A stretch of DNA of 64,000 nucleotides from Cavenderia fasciculata (Eukaryota > Evosea > Eumycetozoa > Acytosteliales > Cavenderiaceae). This document shows, one piece after another, positions 24,069 through 36,725 of this stretch. The translations under genes were made by a program, and so were the position numbers. The notes beneath the pieces were generated by a model. That model had not been told where the DNA came from. It searched no databases and saw only the letters and a program-made list of their open reading frames with translations. Position 1 is the stretch's first letter, and every line of letters begins with the position of its first letter. The DNA is taken from NCBI RefSeq assembly GCF_000203815.1, contig NW_004457729.1, positions 124,674 through 188,673 of the forward strand. The letters run 5' to 3'.

Positions 24069-27000
24069 CGATCGACAGAAACTTTATTTGATGATACTTT
24101 ATTTATGTTTGGAAACACTAGTAATAATGTGGAAAAAGAAAGAAGAATATCATTCTCAAAGGTTAAAGGAATGGATCGTCAAATAACAGAAAGAACAAAA
24201 GAGATTAGATCATCGGTTGAGAGAGTTGCAAACAGTAGAAAGTATACAAAGTTGTCATACTTTTCAAGTCACGATGATATCGTAATGAGAAGATTACATT
24301 TAAAAGAAGATGCAAGATTGGAAAGACAAGAACAAGTAGATCGACTAAATGAAGAGGCTCATGGATGGACACTACAACCATCATTCTATGGCAATAGAGT
24401 TAATCTATTTAGTCAAGAGGAAAGAGAAACTATTGAATTATTATTGTTAAATGAAAAACAAAAACAACAAAGAGAAACAGAAGAACAACTTGAAACTACT
24501 ACCAACACTGCCGCTGACAAACAACTTTTAGAAAATGATGAATTATCATTTTTGTTTGGTGTAATGGAATCATCAACATCATCATCCTCTTCCACAACAA
24601 AAACTACTTCATCATCAACATCATCATCATCTCCTTCACAATCTTTAGAAGAATTAAATATTCCATCTTTCCAAGTTGGAAAAACTATTGAATTTATTCA
24701 TACTGATGAAAAGGTATATGTTGGTATCATTAAAGGTGGAAAGACAAGTAAATATCTTCAAGTAGAATATATCCAACCAAAAGAAGGAGGTGAACCATCA
24801 ATTGGTACATGTAGTGTTCATAAACGTGATGTTGTTGGTGTGTGGCCAGATTATCTTGGTTTCCCATCAATCAAACAATTGGCAGACACTGAATACAATT
24901 ATCAAAAAAAGTATCGTTATTATTATTTTAATTCAATTCCATATAATTCACATATTTTTAAATTATATCGTATATTTGTATGTATAAATATATATATATT
25001 TATCTAATATTTTATGATTATATATTAACCTTTTTTTATTTAATTTTATTTTTTGTAGAGAAGAAATGAATTAAGATTTACAACAAATGATGCAGCAAGA
25101 ATTTGTCATGGTAATACAGGTGCGGATCAATTAAAAGTATTGGAAATGTATAGTACATTTAAATTATTGAGTCAAGATGCATCTGTTACCTATGACCGAG
25201 TACGTGGTGGATATAAAATGGTTGAACTACCAACAGATCTATTACCTCTATTTGCACAATCTGTAGAGAATATTAAACGTCTCAAACAAGAGGCACAAGA
25301 AAAAGGTGAGAGTTTTGACCCGACCGATCACCTCCAACCAGGTGATTTACCTTATCTCACCATCCTCTACAACTTTTTAATTTCAACTATACCAACACAA
25401 TCATATGTCAACTTTGATATAATGGTTTATATCCTCCGGTCATTGCAAGATATCGAAGAGATTCCATTACCAGTCGAAATGATAACCAAAGAAAAGGTTA
25501 AAGATATTCTAACTAGTATGGGATTTGTACTACACAAAGTATTCAATCCATGGACTACAGAGGATTTGTTCCTACTTCAAACGCCACAATCACTCGAACG
25601 AATCGATAATATTTTACAAAACCCTCAAAAGTATCCAGACCCATTCAAGGGAACAAGACAAGATTTCCATTTACCAGCTATCGCCATCGATCCAGAGACA
25701 TCAATGGGTATTGATGATGCATTCTCGGCTGAACAAGTACAAATCGGCTCCACCAAATATATCAATCTTTATATTCATACAACCGATGTTTCTAGATGGA
25801 TCTTGCCAGGAACAAGTGAAACCAACCAAACACTTCCAAGTCTTGTATCAAATCCAATGTTCAAGGTATTCCAAATCGTTGGACGTACATGTTACTTGCC
25901 ATCAGGATCTCTTCACATGTTCCCATCGGATTTCATACAAAAGTGTTCTCTCAGACCATCATCGCCAGAATCTGAAAAGAAATTCAACGGTGACTACAAC
26001 AATGCATTTACCTTGCAACTTCGATTCAGTTTGGTCAATGACAACAAACCAAACCCAACACCTCAATTTATTTCAATCGTACCAACTGCTCTCAAGAATG
26101 TTGTCTCTTTGAAAAATCATCAAGTTGGTGTTCAGTTGCGTCAAATTATGTCATCCTCCGCTGATCAGCAGGGTTTATCCTCCTCTTCAAAAATGATAGA
26201 ATTAATGCATTCAATTGCAGATGCTAGATTAAATACAAGAGATATGAAGGATTTTGCAAGAACCAACAAATCACAAGGAAAGATTGTACTCAGACAAGGA
26301 GAGATTAAGGAAATGTCAATCGTCAAGACTGATCCATCCTATGACTCGGCTAAAAATGATTCAGAGACAATGCGAATGGTCAGTGCTCTACTTTCATACG
26401 CCGATGAACATTATAGTAATGTGTTTGTCGATAGACAGATACCAGGATTTTGGAAGACAGGTTTGGAGGTGTCTGGGGCAAAGATTGGAGAGAAGATCTC
26501 GTACATTACATCGACCACACCCATTCGTTCCTTTATCCATCTCTTTTCACAATGTCAGTTGGCCAAGTCATTACTAGAAAATGACAAGTGTATCTCTACC
26601 TACCAGTTTAATACATTTGCTCCATTCTCTGCCGTCACCAATGACATTTCAACAAAGTTTCAACAGTCTACCGAACAATACTATCGTATCAAACAAGCCG
26701 ACACTCTCTTCAACTCGTCGATCGATAAATTAGAGGGCCAATTATTGTCACTACTCAACCAGTCGAAAAGAATTCCAAACCCCCAACTACCACGTCCCTA
26801 TAAACCACAACCAAGCCAATACAAACACTTGCTCATGGGTACCGTTGTTTATGTCTTGTCTGATAAAACCAAATTCCACATTCGATTGGATGCCATCAAC
26901 TATACCCATCGAGAATGTCCACTCAACAACCAAGATCGTCAACGATACGCCAATCTCAAAGCAGGTGACAAGATTGGTGTGTTTGTAAGCGTCAATCAAA

Positions 27001-27266
27001 AACAAAGAACATTGGTTATCGACCATCGATTAAATGACTATCTCGATCTCCCACACAGATCATTTAATATGAACCATCTATCAAATCAATCATTGTCCCA
27101 ATACATCAATCATATTCAATTGACAAAGAGTCCAAATAATAATAATACTAATGACGATCAAGATAAACCAAAGAAAAAGAAAAATGACAAAAAAGAGGGA
27201 AAAGAACTTTTAATTTTGAATTATACAAATATTAATAATTATCAATCATTTAAATTTTATCAATAA
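23622..27266 (+). CDS. RNase II-family (RNB) exoribonuclease, probably mitochondrial
   Basis: Exons 23622-24977 and 25059-27266 give 1187 residues. The N-terminus is basic and Ser/Thr-rich (MSSALYLLRHVQRNG, a possible start at Met16), consistent with import into mitochondria. A long Gln tract (about 132-150) and Ser runs mark the low-complexity N-third. A conserved OB-like segment (about 345-410) precedes the catalytic RNB domain (about 640-1010), with AIDPETSMGIDDAFSAEQ carrying the metal-binding Asp cluster, and HTTDVSRWI. The C-terminal S1-like region has VYVLSDKTKFHIRL. The family degrades RNA 3' to 5'; the closest functional model is yeast DSS1 of the mitochondrial degradosome (inference). 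A small upstream ATG at 23618 is out of frame with the main start. Confidence 0.85.
24014..24069 (+). repeat. CAA run encoding poly-Gln
   Basis: Pure CAA repeat of about 18 units in exon 1 of the RNase II-family gene. A coding microsatellite in the low-complexity N-terminal third. Confidence 0.92.
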
Positions 27267-27445
27267 ATAATTGGAATTAGTATATATATTACGGACATTT
27301 TTATACAAACCAGGAAAAAAAAAGAAAAAGAAAAAGAAAAGAAAAAAAGATTAATAATGAGTGCTACCGTACATCAAAAAGGATCCTATTTTATTTCAAT
27401 TATAATGTGAGATATTATGATGTCAATGTATCATTAACGTTTTGA

Positions 27446-28534
27446 TTACTTAAATTCCAATTTAATATTATTAAAAAAAGGAAGAGAAGTATCAATAGTA
27501 ATAGGAGATCCAGTTAATTTGAGATGTCTTAGTTTGGATAGTTGATATAATGTTGATGGAATTTGAGTAAACGTTTTCAGGCTAATGGAAAGTGAAACGA
27601 GTGAATCGAGTTGAGAAAAGATAGTTGGTGGGAGCACACAATCAGAGATCCCTGAGCTAATATTTAGTTTTTCCAACTTGACTAGTTTTCCAATTGATTC
27701 TGGTATTGAATATGGAAAACCAGAGATGGTTAGTGATTTGAGCTCCTTTAAATCCCCGATCAGAACATCCCGTCGAGGGTAACAATTTGTTGCGTAAATG
27801 TCCAACTCTTGTAATTGTTGTGCCATTCTTTCTGAATAAATAACAGCCCCACCATTTTTTGTTTTGAGGCTAGTAAGAGATGGAAAGGTATCGTAAATAT
27901 TTGATGGAATATGATAGCCATCATAACATAGGTATTTGACACCCGAGCATGTAAAGTTTGGTAATTGACCACAATAATTTGGTTTAGTAGGGCCTGGTAA
28001 GGAAAATCCAAGTTCTAATCGATCAAGATGATCCAATCCATCGAAAGACTCTGTTACCAGTCTATTAGTAAACCAATCTAAATAAATAGAACCAAAATTA
28101 TGATAATACAATTTAATTTTAATATTGAATTGTTTACCATGTGAATTGATACCTTTAAATAATTTACGAGAACTCTCGATAAATTCTCTACCATGACTCC
28201 CTGTACTATCTTTTGTATAAAAACTATTAACTCTTGAACTACAAATCGTTAAATCAAGTGATTGGAAATATGGATTTTCGATTGGTATTCTTCTTAATGA
28301 TCCAAAGTTGATGGACATTGTTGGATTAATTACATATCTTTTCAATCTATAATCATTTTCATTCCAATTTTTAAGTGTCATATTTGTTGCAAATGTATAG
28401 GGTGATAAATGTCTAGTGTTGTAAAATGTTGAACATGTTGATGATAGTGAATTTAAATCTTTAGTTGATAGGGTTGATAAAATTAATTTTTTAATTTGAT
28501 GATCTATTGCCATAAATGATAGTTTGTGTTCACC

Positions 28535-28570
<36 letters not shown>

Positions 28571-28701
28571 GTTGGTTATTATTTGATTATTATATCGTGA
28601 TAAATTATTTTCCATTTCTTTTTTATAATCATTTTCAATCATTTCAACTTCTTTTTCCAAATCTCTAATTCTATTTAAACTTGTTATTATGTCCAATTCG
28701 A

Positions 28702-28743
<42 letters not shown>

Positions 28744-30019
28744 GCCTATTCGTTTGAATCCAATTACAAGTAGAAATCCTCCACTTATCAGCATAATTAT
28801 CAACTAATTGTCGATATTTATTTGATTTAAAAAGAGGTGGTAATTTTAGAGATGAAGAAGAGACGCTTCCTAGGATGGTTAAAAGATTTGGAAGTGTTTC
28901 AATTGAGCAAGATAATAGAGACTCTGGTAAATACATCAAATTGATGGTATCTAGTAGAGTTAGATATTGTAAATCCTCGATTGGAATAGTTTTGACTTTA
29001 TAACTACCTTGTAGAGAGAGGTATTTTAACTTGTTCAAGTATCGAATACCTTCAATATCTTGGAGGCTTGATGAAGATATGGTAAGAGATTGGAGAGACG
29101 GGAATGAAGTTGGTTCCAAAACGTTCAAGTAAATCTCTGGGAGAGAGTCCCTTAATTTAATTTCCAAATGGCAAAGATGTAATAGTTGAGAGAGGCTTTT
29201 GAGCCACGTCAATGATCGTGAATACCCCAAACCTAATTCATCTTTTATTTGCATCGAGTAGAGTCGATTGAATCGAGTAAATTGAGAAATGAATTGGTCA
29301 TCAAGAGAGAAATCACCAAACAATTCGATTCTTGTAATATTGTCGAGTTGTGAAAGAGCACTAACCAATTGAACATGATCTTGTCGAACGGTTTGTTCCA
29401 ACCGTAGTGTTATATCATTTGGTATTGATGATATAACTTTAACAACGTATTCTATGTATCTTGACATCATATAATTCCAATCCTTTTTCTCCTTTTCCTT
29501 TCCATGATCCGGAGTACAAATAACGACCATATTAATAATTGGTTTATTTTGTTGAGTAAAATAAACTTTTCTATCTTGCAGCAGGTCAAGACTTGAATCA
29601 ATCTTGTATACCAAACGATTAATAAGATCATGAAGCGTATGATTATTATAATCATCTGTCATCATTGTATTGGGATCCCAACGATTATGTTCATAGATTG
29701 ATTGATCCCAATATGGATGATTTTGTTTAATTGTTATGACCGATGGTGATATTGTTGATGTAAATCGAAGATTATATAATGATGTACATGTTACAAAGAA
29801 TGCATTTGTACTATAACCACCTAATTGACCATGAAATAGTAAATAAGCAATGTACAACTTTGTTTTTTTATCCAACATGTGAATAAAACAACTACCTGTT
29901 TCTATTGCCTCCAGCTGTGTCTTGATCATATTATCTCTTATTCTTTCATGTTGTAAATCCCAACATTTCTCTTTTTCATTTTCAATTTCTTTTCTCTTTT
30001 CTATTATTTTATTATTCAT
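27446..30019 (-). CDS. Dictyostelid LRR protein with internal F-box-like segment
   Basis: Single exon, 857 residues, ATG at 30019. The N-terminus (about 1-40) is a charged helix. The first half (about 215-410) contains irregular leucine-rich repeats such as LKYLSLQGSY and FPSLQSLTIS. A Gln run (about 425-440) and coiled coil follow, then an F-box-like segment (about 498-540, FMAIDHQIKKLILSTL...LNSLSSTCSTFY) and a second LRR block (about 600-850) with LKSLTISGF and LRHLKLTGSP. The N-terminal HMLDKKTKLYIAYLLF may be a second, weaker F-box-like copy, which would make the protein a duplicated F-box+LRR unit. Such proteins usually recruit substrates to SCF ligases; the target is unknown. No catalytic domain is seen. 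It is tail-to-tail with the RNase II gene, 180 bases away. Confidence 0.75.
28702..28744 (+). repeat. TTG/CAA run encoding poly-Gln in the LRR gene
   Basis: About 14 TTG units, read as CAA on the minus strand. It forms the Gln tract between the first LRR block and the coiled coil of the LRR/F-box protein. Confidence 0.92.
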
Positions 30020-30216
30020 TTATAATTGATAGATAGATAGATAGATCACAAAATTTAATAATAGCTTCCCAGTCAAACAAAATTAAATTTTTTCTTTTTC
30101 TTCTTGGATTTCTGACCACGTGGCAAGGGGTGATTGATTGACGGAGCTTTCCTTCTTAATCAAAGCTGGGATTATTTATATTTATATATATATTTAAAAT
30201 TCCTTTTATTTTAAAT

Positions 30217-33200
30217 TTATCTCTTTCTCTTTGAATTATTATTACTATTTTTCTTGTTGCTATTATTATTATTAAACTTGTTGTTTTTGGTAATGATTCT
30301 ACTATTTTGGAATTTTAATTTCTTTTTGTTTTGACCATCATCTTCATTGTTGTTTTCCAACATTTGAGCAAAGTCATCGGCATCGGCAAAGTCGTCAGAG
30401 ATTCTTGTCTTCTTTCCACTCTTCTTTCCGTATTTGGCCAAGATTTCTTTTGGAATTTCAATGTCCTCATCGTCGAGGTCTTCATCTTCATCTTCTTCAC
30501 CAAAATCTGGTGCTTCAACGTCGTCTTCATCGATACCTTCATCGCCAAAGTCTGGAGTCTCAACATCGTCTTCGTCAATCTCTTGGAATTCGTCGTCGTC
30601 AACTTGATCTTGTTCTTCGTCCTCGTCATCATCTTCATCTTCCTCGTCACTATTGTAAGCCATTAATTCTTCGTCGTCTGCGAGTTCATCTAAAATCTTC
30701 TTTGACGAATCACCAGTTGAAGCAGACTTCTTTCCTTTTCTTGGGACGGCAGCATCATGGGATGCGTTATAGTGAGCGGTATCTTCTTCAAAGTCAGAGT
30801 CTTCCAAATCTTCATAGCTGTACTCGGCGTCGAGATCAGAGTCGTCCATGTCATCTTCATCGTCGTCGTCGTCGACATCGGCATTGTCAGCTCCGTAGAG
30901 AGCCTCGTCGAGTTCGTCATCATCGACGATCCAGCCCTTACGCTTGCCGGTCTTGTCACCGTGTGGTTTGACTGATTCGTCCAACTTGAAGAATTGGTTG
31001 AGGAATTGTTCGTCTGGGAGAGAAGCTCCATACTTTTTGGCAATCGATGAGGAACGGATTTGCAATTGACCCGGGGTGTAAAGCTTGGTGCTTGGGTTGA
31101 CAATAACAAACTTTTCAAGGAAAGCTGGGATGGTAAAAGTGACGGATGGGTTACCCTTAAAGGTGATTGGTTCACCAGAGAGAATAGTGGTAGCGAATAC
31201 TTGAATCGATGGATGGTAATGCTCGGTGAATGCGATCAACTCCCAAAGACATGATTCATCAGCATTGGCAAATTGTGGAACACGAGCATATGGATCATAA
31301 GTATTATCTTTTTCCTTTTCTTTCTTCTCCCTTTTGTTGTTGTTCACCTTCTCCCTCTTGTACTTGTGAAATATTTGATTCCTTTTCTTGATTTTCTTTG
31401 ACCATGGCGGAAAGAGATTTTTCGATTTGGAAAATGATGGATACAAGTAAAAGGGATGATGCGGCAAATGATGGACGTTGGTAGTATGAGAATTGCAAAA
31501 TCTTTTTAATGATGGCCTTTACACGTGGAAGATTGGTATCGTTCTTGAGTGATTTATATAAAAGATTAATCATGGCTGTTTGATCCATTTGTGCAACAAT
31601 ATCAGTTCTATTTAAAATTGAATATAATGCATTATAAAATCTATCTCCAATATTCTTAAGAAAAATTAAAAAGAAAAAGGAAATAATAATATTAGTATCA
31701 AAAATTTAGATAGATATCTCTGTATCAATATTATGTATATATAGTACATACAGTATTAATTCTCTTCATTTCAAACAACATTGAAAGTGTCATAATTGAA
31801 GTATGTAATGGAGCAGAATGAACAATCTTGAATAAAGTTAAAATCTTGTCATCGAATCTAAAAATAAATAAATATTAATATTAGTATGCAGTTGGAGTTG
31901 TTTACTATACTTTTTATACTTTTACATATACATACTGATTTAAAGGTTCATTGGTAACAGATACAACTGAATTCATACCACGAAGTAAAACTGGAATGAT
32001 TTGTGAATTGAATTTTGATTGTTCGGTGATTGTTTTGAGGAAAGTCAAATAGATATCGATGAGCTTGGTAATGAGGGTATCATCCTTGGCAAAGACGATC
32101 ATTTCAGAGAGAACACGCATACAGTTTAGTTGAGTGAGATTGGAAACGTTGGAACGATTCATGAGGGAGTCGACTTCACGAATGACAATGATACGCATAC
32201 CTGGATGGATATAGAGGAGTGATCTGAGATGCTTGGAGACCAAGGCACCTACCTTTGGCAACAAATCACCCAACTTGTTGATCATAAGAGTCAATAGAAT
32301 CTCTTCCAACTCTGGTTTCTTGGACAAGAGTTCATAGATAATATCCAAAGCCTTTGTACGCATAATAACAGAGTTACCACGTACAACATGTTCCAAACGA
32401 GTAATATACTTTCCATATCTTAATTTTAACATGTCTTCAAAATACCATTGACTTAATTGATCATCTGTTGCTGTTTCTTTTGTTACTGGCATTCTTTCTC
32501 TGAAACGTCTAAAAATAGAAAAAAGAATAAATAAACCATTGGTTAATAAATAATAATCATTTAAAGGTATATAAAGTATATTTGTGACTTACTTTAATTT
32601 GTTATCTGGAAGAAGAGTTGAAACAAACAAATCCTTTAATGCAACCATTGACAATTCAACATCACGATCAGATTTCTTTTCAACTAAATCCAAAAGGGTA
32701 TCGAGTGATTCAAGACGGAACATTGGAGCAGATTGAACGAGTAAAGTAACAGCAGCAACTCTATCGGCTGTTGTACCTTGGTATTGCATCTTTTCATTCA
32801 TTTGATCGTCTCTCTTGGCATTCTTTTGGAAATCTATTAAAAAAAAAAAAAAGAAATGGGAAACTTAATATTATAAAGATTATTTAATATTATGATTATT
32901 AATATTATTTACATACCTTTCAAATAAACTTGTAAAGTTTTGTTGTAAAGATAAGCAGCATAGTTGTGGACATCTTCATAATCGCTATAGTTTGGTGGAT
33001 TGGTAGTATAGTTGCGAGAGAGAATCTTTGATTGTTTGTCATCTTGTTGTTTCTTTAATTTCTTGCTCTCTTCAAAACTCTGTTGAGTGTTATTGAAATT
33101 CTTTTGATAGAAAAGATGTGACTTTTCTTTCTTTTCTGGTTGTTCGGTTGATTTGTTGTTGTTGTTGTTGTTGTTGTCTGTTGCTTTGCTGTTGTTTTCA

Positions 33201-33718
33201 TCTTTGTTGTTATATTTTCTATCGGTACCATCTCTAGAGTTGAATCCACCTCTTGATGATCCACCTCTTGAACCACCTCTAGCTCCACCTCTTGGTGCTC
33301 CTCTTGATGAAGATCCACCTCTATTGTTGTTGTAGTTGTTTTCACGATTTTCAGTAGTTGTAGTAGCAGCAGCAGTATTTGAATCTCTGTTGTTGAAACC
33401 TCCTCTGCTGGCACCTCCTCTGCTGAAACCACCTCTACTTCCTCCATCTCTGTCACTGGCACCATCTCTATTGTTGAAGCCTCCTCTACCACCTCTGCTG
33501 CTGAAGCCTCCTCTGCTGGCACCTCCTCTGCTGGCACCGCCTCTGCTGGCACCGCCTCTGCTGGCACCGCCTCTGCTGGCACCGCCTCTGCTAGAACCGC
33601 CTCTGCTAGAACCGCCTCTGCTGCTAAAGCCTCCTCTGCTACCTCCTCTGCTGCTAGCACCACCTCTTCCTCCTCTGCTGTTGAATGATGACGATGATTC
33701 AGTACTGTCTTGAGCCAT
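30217..33718 (-). CDS. CEBPZ/Noc1 (Mak21) ribosome-biogenesis factor with RGG N-terminus; frame interruption in linker
   Basis: Exons 33718-32917, 32833-32593, 32508-31936, 31857-31752 and 31655 onward. The N-terminus (about 1-185) is an array of SRGGA/SRGGF repeats, unusual for this family. The CBF/Mak21 domain follows: helical repeats with DRDVELSMVALKDLF, RTKALDIIYELL, and the signature PSFAASSLLLVSIIFQIEKS. Next comes HYHPSIQVFATTILSGE (WELIAFTEHYHP block), then a long acidic tail and basic end, as in CEBPZ. Noc1 acts with Noc2 in early 60S pre-ribosome assembly in the nucleolus. In the Lys/Glu-rich linker (about 31304-31400) the reading frame changes by one base without a credible intron: upstream coding runs to a stop at 31304, and downstream coding (NTYDPYARVPQF) is in another frame. 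This is a sequence error, a real mutation, or an unseen splice. Confidence 0.82.
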
Positions 33719-34901
33719 ATTTAATATTACTATATCTATAAACTATTATTATCTATCTATGTATAGTTCTATTATTTATCTATATATCTCGTCGACGCCG
33801 CTCTCTAACTAACAATACTCTGCTTTCGACTTTTTATTTATTATCAAAGAGCTAATTTCTAAATCGACTCACAGAGATAAAACGAATTCTTTCGTTCGGT
33901 CGAAAAAATCATTTTTTTTTGAATTAATTTTTCTTTTTTTTTTTTTACACCAAGTCAGCCAGCCCATGGCAACCATTTATACAAACCTCACCCTCCTCTC
34001 ATCAAATTTGATTCGTGGATGGATGGGATGGACGGATTAGAGGATATATATATATATATAACTTTTAAAATGTAGCCGAGAGACAATGGAAAACAATATA
34101 GTTATTATTGTTGGGGATATATAACTGAAGAAAGCAAAGTAGTTCTTCTTATCATCCCCAACATATAATATTTATTATTATTATTAATTCATTGTTGTTG
34201 TTGTTGTTGTTGTGATAATAATTTAAAGCCAAAACGGTCATCGTTTCATTTCATTTCATTCTTTGGAAGTTCTTTTTTATCAGAATGGAAATATCCATCC
34301 AATTAAATTAATTTTCACCCAACAACGATTTTTTTTGTTGTGATGAAAACAGCGAAGTGGAAAACATGAATAATCCCAAATTGAATCCCAAATTAATATC
34401 TCTATTTTCATCAATAACTTAACTATTTATTTATCTACATTAAAACTGAAGAGAGAGAGAGACAGAGTTCCCATTAAGAATCTTATTCAAAACAAATATC
34501 ATCAGTCTTTATTTCATTGATTGATTGGTTGGTTTCCCTTTAAACATATTAATAAATAATATTTAAATATTTAATCAATCGTAAGTGTCAAGTTCAGATC
34601 GAGATCGAAACCCATTATTATTAGATGTGGGGGAGGGGGTGAAGTAAAGTAGTGTCATGCATCAGGCTGGCAGTGGGTGTGTCAATAAAAAAAAAAAAAA
34701 GAAAGAGATTTGTTTCACGACAAAAAAAAGGGTGTATGTTTGGTAATATCGACCAGAAACAAATTAATTAAATATTTGAATGATATCTGAAGAAGATAGA
34801 TAGATAACTAATTTTATTTAATCATCACATCCAACACTATCTAACTAACTAACTAACTATACCACCTTTTATTATATAATATATGTTTATTTATCTAAAA
34901 T
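33719..34901. other. Divergent spacer with one foldback
   Basis: About 1.2 kb between CEBPZ (-) and the EEP phosphodiesterase (+). It holds poly-T/poly-A tracts (33906-33948, 34688-34702), a TA run at 34044-34060, a TTG run at 34193-34213 and a 10-bp inverted repeat at 34109-34163 (listed separately). No coding frame is supported. Confidence 0.5.
34109..34163. repeat. Imperfect foldback in divergent promoter region
   Basis: Arms 34109-34118 and 34154-34163 are perfectly complementary (10 bp, G4/C4 core). A second 6-bp pair (34127-34132 with 34143-34148) nests inside, leaving a 10-base loop. The G/C-rich core stands out in AT-rich DNA. It could be an RNA hairpin or a protein-binding palindrome. 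The function is unknown. Confidence 0.5.
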
Positions 34902-36725
34902 ATGATGAATACTAGTAGTAGTAGTAGTAGCAGTAATAGCCATTATTCATCACCTCCTTTTATAATATCACCTTCATTATCACCGTTATCACCATCATCG
35001 AGTACACTTGCTGGACAGCAACATAGTAATAACGCAACAACAACAACAACAACAACAACAATGGGAGTAGAAATAATGTCAAGTCATCATTCATCATCAT
35101 CGTCATCTTCGACTATGATTGATACAACTGGTATGATGGGTTGTTATAACAAGCAGACAATCATTTCATCGTCAACTACAGTTCAGTCATCGTCATGTGA
35201 CAGTAGTAATGTATCATTTGGTCTACCTCCACCACCACCTCCTCCACCATCAATGCCATCAAATAATATTATATCCATTCACAAGAGAAAGTTGATTAAT
35301 ATTAATAATAATAGATCATCGTCATCTTTGACAACGCCATCATCCTCATCCTCCTCTTCATCATCATCTGCATCCCCTGTAACGATGGATCAATTATTAA
35401 GTGGATTCAATCGAAACAATCTTGCACGAACCAAAACAAAGGTTAGAACAGCTGATGGTCGTATCTATGAAGAACAAGTATCTCTACAAATATGTGAATT
35501 CAAAGGGATCGATGAATCATCTGTCACCAAGAAATATACTACCATCACCAACCTACCACCTTTTATTTATTGTAATAATCAATGTAAATGGACTGAATAT
35601 AAATATCATCAACAAAATAATAATAATAATAATCAACAACAACAACAACAACTAAACGGAAATGGACATCATCATAATGTCACTAATAATAATAACAGTA
35701 ATAATATCAATATTTTAACAATCAATGTTTGGTTTGATAGTTTTGTATGGCATGAAAGAGCACAATCATTATTTGAAGAGATATCATCATTGCTACCAGA
35801 CGTTGTTTGTCTTCAAGAGGTGACACCAATGTTTTTAGATTTATTAAAAGAACAAATATGGGTAAAGAATCACTATATACTATCAGATTCTGGTCAATCA
35901 GATACTGTTTTCCCATACGGTACTATCATTATGACAAAATATCAACAACACAATAATAATAGATACAAATTAGTATCTTTTACATTGTATCCATTACCAA
36001 GTAACCAAAATAGAAGAATGATCATGTCAACATTGATCGATACTCTATTAAACAAGACTATTATTATTGGTTCTGTACATTTGGAAAGTTTAAAACAAAA
36101 TGGTCAAGATAGAGTAAAACAATTGGATTATATATCAAATACTTTTAAATCATTGGTTAATTCTCATGGCCCTTCTTCTTGTACACCACTTTCCTCTTCT
36201 TCTTCCTCTTGTATTGGTGATAAGATATCAATACCCAATTCACCACCACCTTCACCTCTTTCTCCACCATCTTCTCCTATTAAACAACAACAACCTACAA
36301 TATACTCAACATCTCCTCTTATACCATCAATGTTTTTAGTAGGAGATTTTAATTTTGGAGAATCAACATTTGAAGACAAGGAATTAATTGAAAAAGGATT
36401 TACTGATTTATGGAAATGTCCAACATTGACCAACAATAATGAAAATAACCACAATAGTCCTACCATTGACAATTCAACAAATGGTATCACATGTATTAAA
36501 AAGAATGAAAGAGTTGATAGACTTGTATATTGGAATAATCCACAACACCACCAACAACAACAACAACAACAACAAAAGGTTAGAGTAACACTTATTAATA
36601 TGATTGGAACCAAAGCAATTGAAATTGAAGAAGAAAAGAGAAGAATTGAAAAGATTGATAGAGATGAAATAATATATCCATCTGATCATTTTGGTTTACA
36701 ATGTCATATTAATCATTGTTGTTAA
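34902..36725 (+). CDS. Endonuclease/exonuclease/phosphatase-family protein, TDP2-like
   Basis: Single exon, 607 residues. Residues 1-265 are Ser/Thr/Pro/Asn low complexity, with LPPPPPPPPS and a conserved KTKVRTADGRIYEEQVSLQ patch. The EEP fold (about 268-605) shows all four landmark blocks: ILTINVWFD, VVCLQEVTP (metal-binding Glu), FLVGDFNFGES (Asp/Asn) and YPSDHFGLQCHI (catalytic His), with NERVDRLVYW before the last. This order and the LQEV/GDFN/SDHFGL set resemble TDP2, which removes tyrosyl adducts from DNA 5' ends. However TDP2 has TWN and GDTN, so Nocturnin- or sphingomyelinase-like members remain possible. A Ser/Pro/Gln insert splits the domain (about 415-470). Confidence 0.78.
   Translation: MMNTSSSSSSSNSHYSSPPFIISPSLSPLSPSSSTLAGQQHSNNATTTTTTTTMGVEIMSSHHSSSSSSSTMIDTTGMMGCYNKQTIISSSTTVQSSSCDSSNVSFGLPPPPPPPPSMPSNNIISIHKRKLININNNRSSSSLTTPSSSSSSSSSSASPVTMDQLLSGFNRNNLARTKTKVRTADGRIYEEQVSLQICEFKGIDESSVTKKYTTITNLPPFIYCNNQCKWTEYKYHQQNNNNNNQQQQQQLNGNGHHHNVTNNNNSNNINILTINVWFDSFVWHERAQSLFEEISSLLPDVVCLQEVTPMFLDLLKEQIWVKNHYILSDSGQSDTVFPYGTIIMTKYQQHNNNRYKLVSFTLYPLPSNQNRRMIMSTLIDTLLNKTIIIGSVHLESLKQNGQDRVKQLDYISNTFKSLVNSHGPSSCTPLSSSSSSCIGDKISIPNSPPPSPLSPPSSPIKQQQPTIYSTSPLIPSMFLVGDFNFGESTFEDKELIEKGFTDLWKCPTLTNNNENNHNSPTIDNSTNGITCIKKNERVDRLVYWNNPQHHQQQQQQQQKVRVTLINMIGTKAIEIEEEKRRIEKIDRDEIIYPSDHFGLQCHINHCC

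Noticed and set aside
30315-30971. Long frames on both strands over the CEBPZ acidic tail (about 110-190 codons)
   Set aside because: Shadows of the GAT/GAA-rich acidic coding tail; no domain, and the true frame is fixed by the CEBPZ family match.
33055-33713. 200-codon minus frame of Ala/Glu/Val repeats and 125-codon plus frame of Leu/Pro repeats
   Set aside because: Alternative readings of the RGG-coding repeat; the RGG frame is continuous with the CEBPZ domain by splicing.
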